Below, piece after piece: positions 62,777-64,000 of a DNA stretch of 64,000 nucleotides. Origin of the DNA: Gracilibacillus salitolerans (GTDB lineage: Bacteria > Bacillota > Bacilli > Bacillales > Amphibacillaceae); NCBI RefSeq assembly GCF_009650095.1, contig NZ_CP045915.1, forward strand, positions 1,178,001 to 1,242,000. The letters run 5' to 3'. The first letter of the stretch is position 1. The number at the start of each line of letters is the position of its first letter. Under the pieces are notes generated by a model. That model did not search any database and was not told the DNA's origin. It was given only the letters and a program-made list of their open reading frames with translations. A program made the translations under genes and the position numbers.

Positions 62777-64000
62777 ATGACAGAAAATACAATTACTTAT
62801 CAAAGAACAGAATACCCACGACCGCAATTTCAACGTGATAGTTGGATCAATCTAAATGGAACATGGAAGTTCGCATTTGATGATCAAAATACAGGGGAAA
62901 GTGATCAATGGCATCAGAATTTGACTGAAACAACGGATATACAAGTACCATTTACGTATGAAACAAAAGCAAGTGGTATAGGAGAAGAAAAATTCCACCC
63001 CTATGTATGGTATCAAAAATCATTTGAGGTACCAGTTGATCAAATTGGTAAAAAAGTGATGCTACGATTCCAGGCATCGGATTATCTGACAAAAGTATGG
63101 GTGAATGGGGAATATATAGGCAGTCATACAGGTGGAAATGCTGCATTTTCATTCGATATTACTAACGCTGTTAAAGCAAACGCAAAAAATGAACTCATTG
63201 TGAAAGTGGAGGATAGCAACAGCTGTTATCAACCGAGAGGGAAACAAAGATGGAGAGAGGATAATTTCGGTTGTTGGTATGTACAGACAACAGGGATTTG
63301 GCAAACGGTTTGGTTGGAATTTCTCGAAAATAGAAATATTGAAAATGTAAAGATTACACCGAATATCGATACGAATTCAGTAGTCTTTGATTACTCGATA
63401 GCAGGTAACATGGATGAACAACTTAGAGTAGAAACAACGATTTATTTTAAAGGCGAAAAAGTGAAACAATTTTCGTTCACACCAAACCGTTCTACGATGC
63501 ACTTTGAAGTAGATTTATTAGCTGAAATACATGAATGGAAGATTATGCACTGGGCACCTGAACATCCCAATTTATATGACGTGACCTTTTGTTTATATGA
63601 AAATGATCGGTTACTAGATGAAGTTAACTCCTATTTTGGTATGCGAAAAGTATCGATAAAAGATGGCAAAGTACTTCTAAACAACCGCCCTATCTATCAG
63701 AAGCTTTTATTAGATCAAGGGTATTGGTTAGACACGATGCTAACGCCACCTTCTGATGAAGCGATGATTGAAGACATCGAGAAAACACTGGAAATGGGTT
63801 TTAACGGGGTGCGGAAACACCAAAAATTAGAAGATGAACGCTTTTTGTATTGGTGTGATCGTAAAGGGTTATTGGTTTGGTCTGAGATGGCTGCAACGTA
63901 TGAGTATTCAGATCAAGCTGTGGAGAACTTTACCCAAGAGTGGTTAGACATTATGCAACAACATTATAATCATCCATCGATCATCACATGGGTGCCGTTT
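62777..64000 (+). CDS. GH2 beta-glycosidase (beta-glucuronidase/galactosidase type), partial
   Basis: Open from ATG 62777 (AAAGGAGA upstream) to the window end, 408 codons with no stop. The N-terminal sugar-binding domain reads YPRPQFQRDSWINLNGTWKF, then an Ig-like domain, then the barrel start with FGMRKVSIKDGKVLLNNRPI, GFNGVRKHQK and HPSIITWVPF. The window stops just before the expected Asn-Glu acid/base pair. No signal peptide, so cytosolic. Family members of this type release terminal glucuronate, galactose or related sugars. A broken close relative lies at 12866-13491. Confidence 0.9.
   Translation, partial: MTENTITYQRTEYPRPQFQRDSWINLNGTWKFAFDDQNTGESDQWHQNLTETTDIQVPFTYETKASGIGEEKFHPYVWYQKSFEVPVDQIGKKVMLRFQASDYLTKVWVNGEYIGSHTGGNAAFSFDITNAVKANAKNELIVKVEDSNSCYQPRGKQRWREDNFGCWYVQTTGIWQTVWLEFLENRNIENVKITPNIDTNSVVFDYSIAGNMDEQLRVETTIYFKGEKVKQFSFTPNRSTMHFEVDLLAEIHEWKIMHWAPEHPNLYDVTFCLYENDRLLDEVNSYFGMRKVSIKDGKVLLNNRPIYQKLLLDQGYWLDTMLTPPSDEAMIEDIEKTLEMGFNGVRKHQKLEDERFLYWCDRKGLLVWSEMAATYEYSDQAVENFTQEWLDIMQQHYNHPSIITWVPF

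Overview
The window looks like chromosome from a low-GC Gram-positive bacterium of the family Bacillaceae, probably a salt-tolerant or marine relative of Gracilibacillus or Halobacillus (inference). Support comes from AT-rich DNA, strong AGGAGG ribosome binding sites with frequent TTG/GTG starts, YesM/YesN, YesL and YdeI homologues, an intracellular subtilisin, split gcvPA/gcvPB genes behind a tandem glycine riboswitch, and a holin-like type I toxin. No rRNA, tRNA, CRISPR array, transposase, integrase or phage gene was seen.

Layout. 1-575: the end of a Bcr/CflA-type MFS gene. 576-13530: a first glycan locus with YesM/YesN two-component system, LplB/LplC-type permeases, LipO-type lipoprotein, cytosolic sulfatase, Gfo/Idh/MocA dehydrogenase, YesL-like protein and a broken GH2 gene, closed by a second diverged copy of the MFS 3' end. 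13531-20931: mostly housekeeping or stress genes (hydrolase plus TetR, intracellular protease, two YdeI-tail proteins, DinB-like protein, exported metallophosphoesterase and GlpQ). 21461-25285: a large secreted GH78-like rhamnosidase. 25286-28106: remnants, a type I toxin-antitoxin module and a membrane-anchored esterase. 28107-32593: glycine cleavage genes under a riboswitch. 33016-38288: LacI regulator, TRAP transporter and DapA-family aldolase. 38456-42415: a 1319-residue secreted protein with FG-GAP repeats, two LamG-like domains, an Ig-like region and a FIMAH-like tail. 42921-44700: a drug-type ABC exporter. 44975-51245: LacI regulator, sugar ABC importer and GH3 enzyme. 52259-57092: AraC regulator divergent from sulfatase, EEP-family phosphodiesterase and second sulfatase. 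57922-58776: DegV. 59567-64000: another sugar ABC importer followed by an intact GH2 enzyme that runs off the window.

How it fits together (inference). The glycan genes suggest a sulfated, rhamnose- and uronate-containing polysaccharide such as green-algal ulvan. Large secreted proteins would bind or cut the polymer and remove rhamnose. Three sugar ABC importers and one TRAP importer would take up the products. Sulfatases, GH2 and GH3, none with a signal peptide, would finish degradation in the cytoplasm. None of the sugar importers has its own ATPase gene, so a shared MsmX-type ATPase elsewhere is expected. No sulfatase-maturing enzyme is encoded here.

Gene decay is prominent: partial copies of GH2, MFS, esterase, an N-terminal GH-like piece and a wall-anchored protein C-terminus are scattered between intact loci, as expected of a region that repeatedly gained and lost carbohydrate genes.
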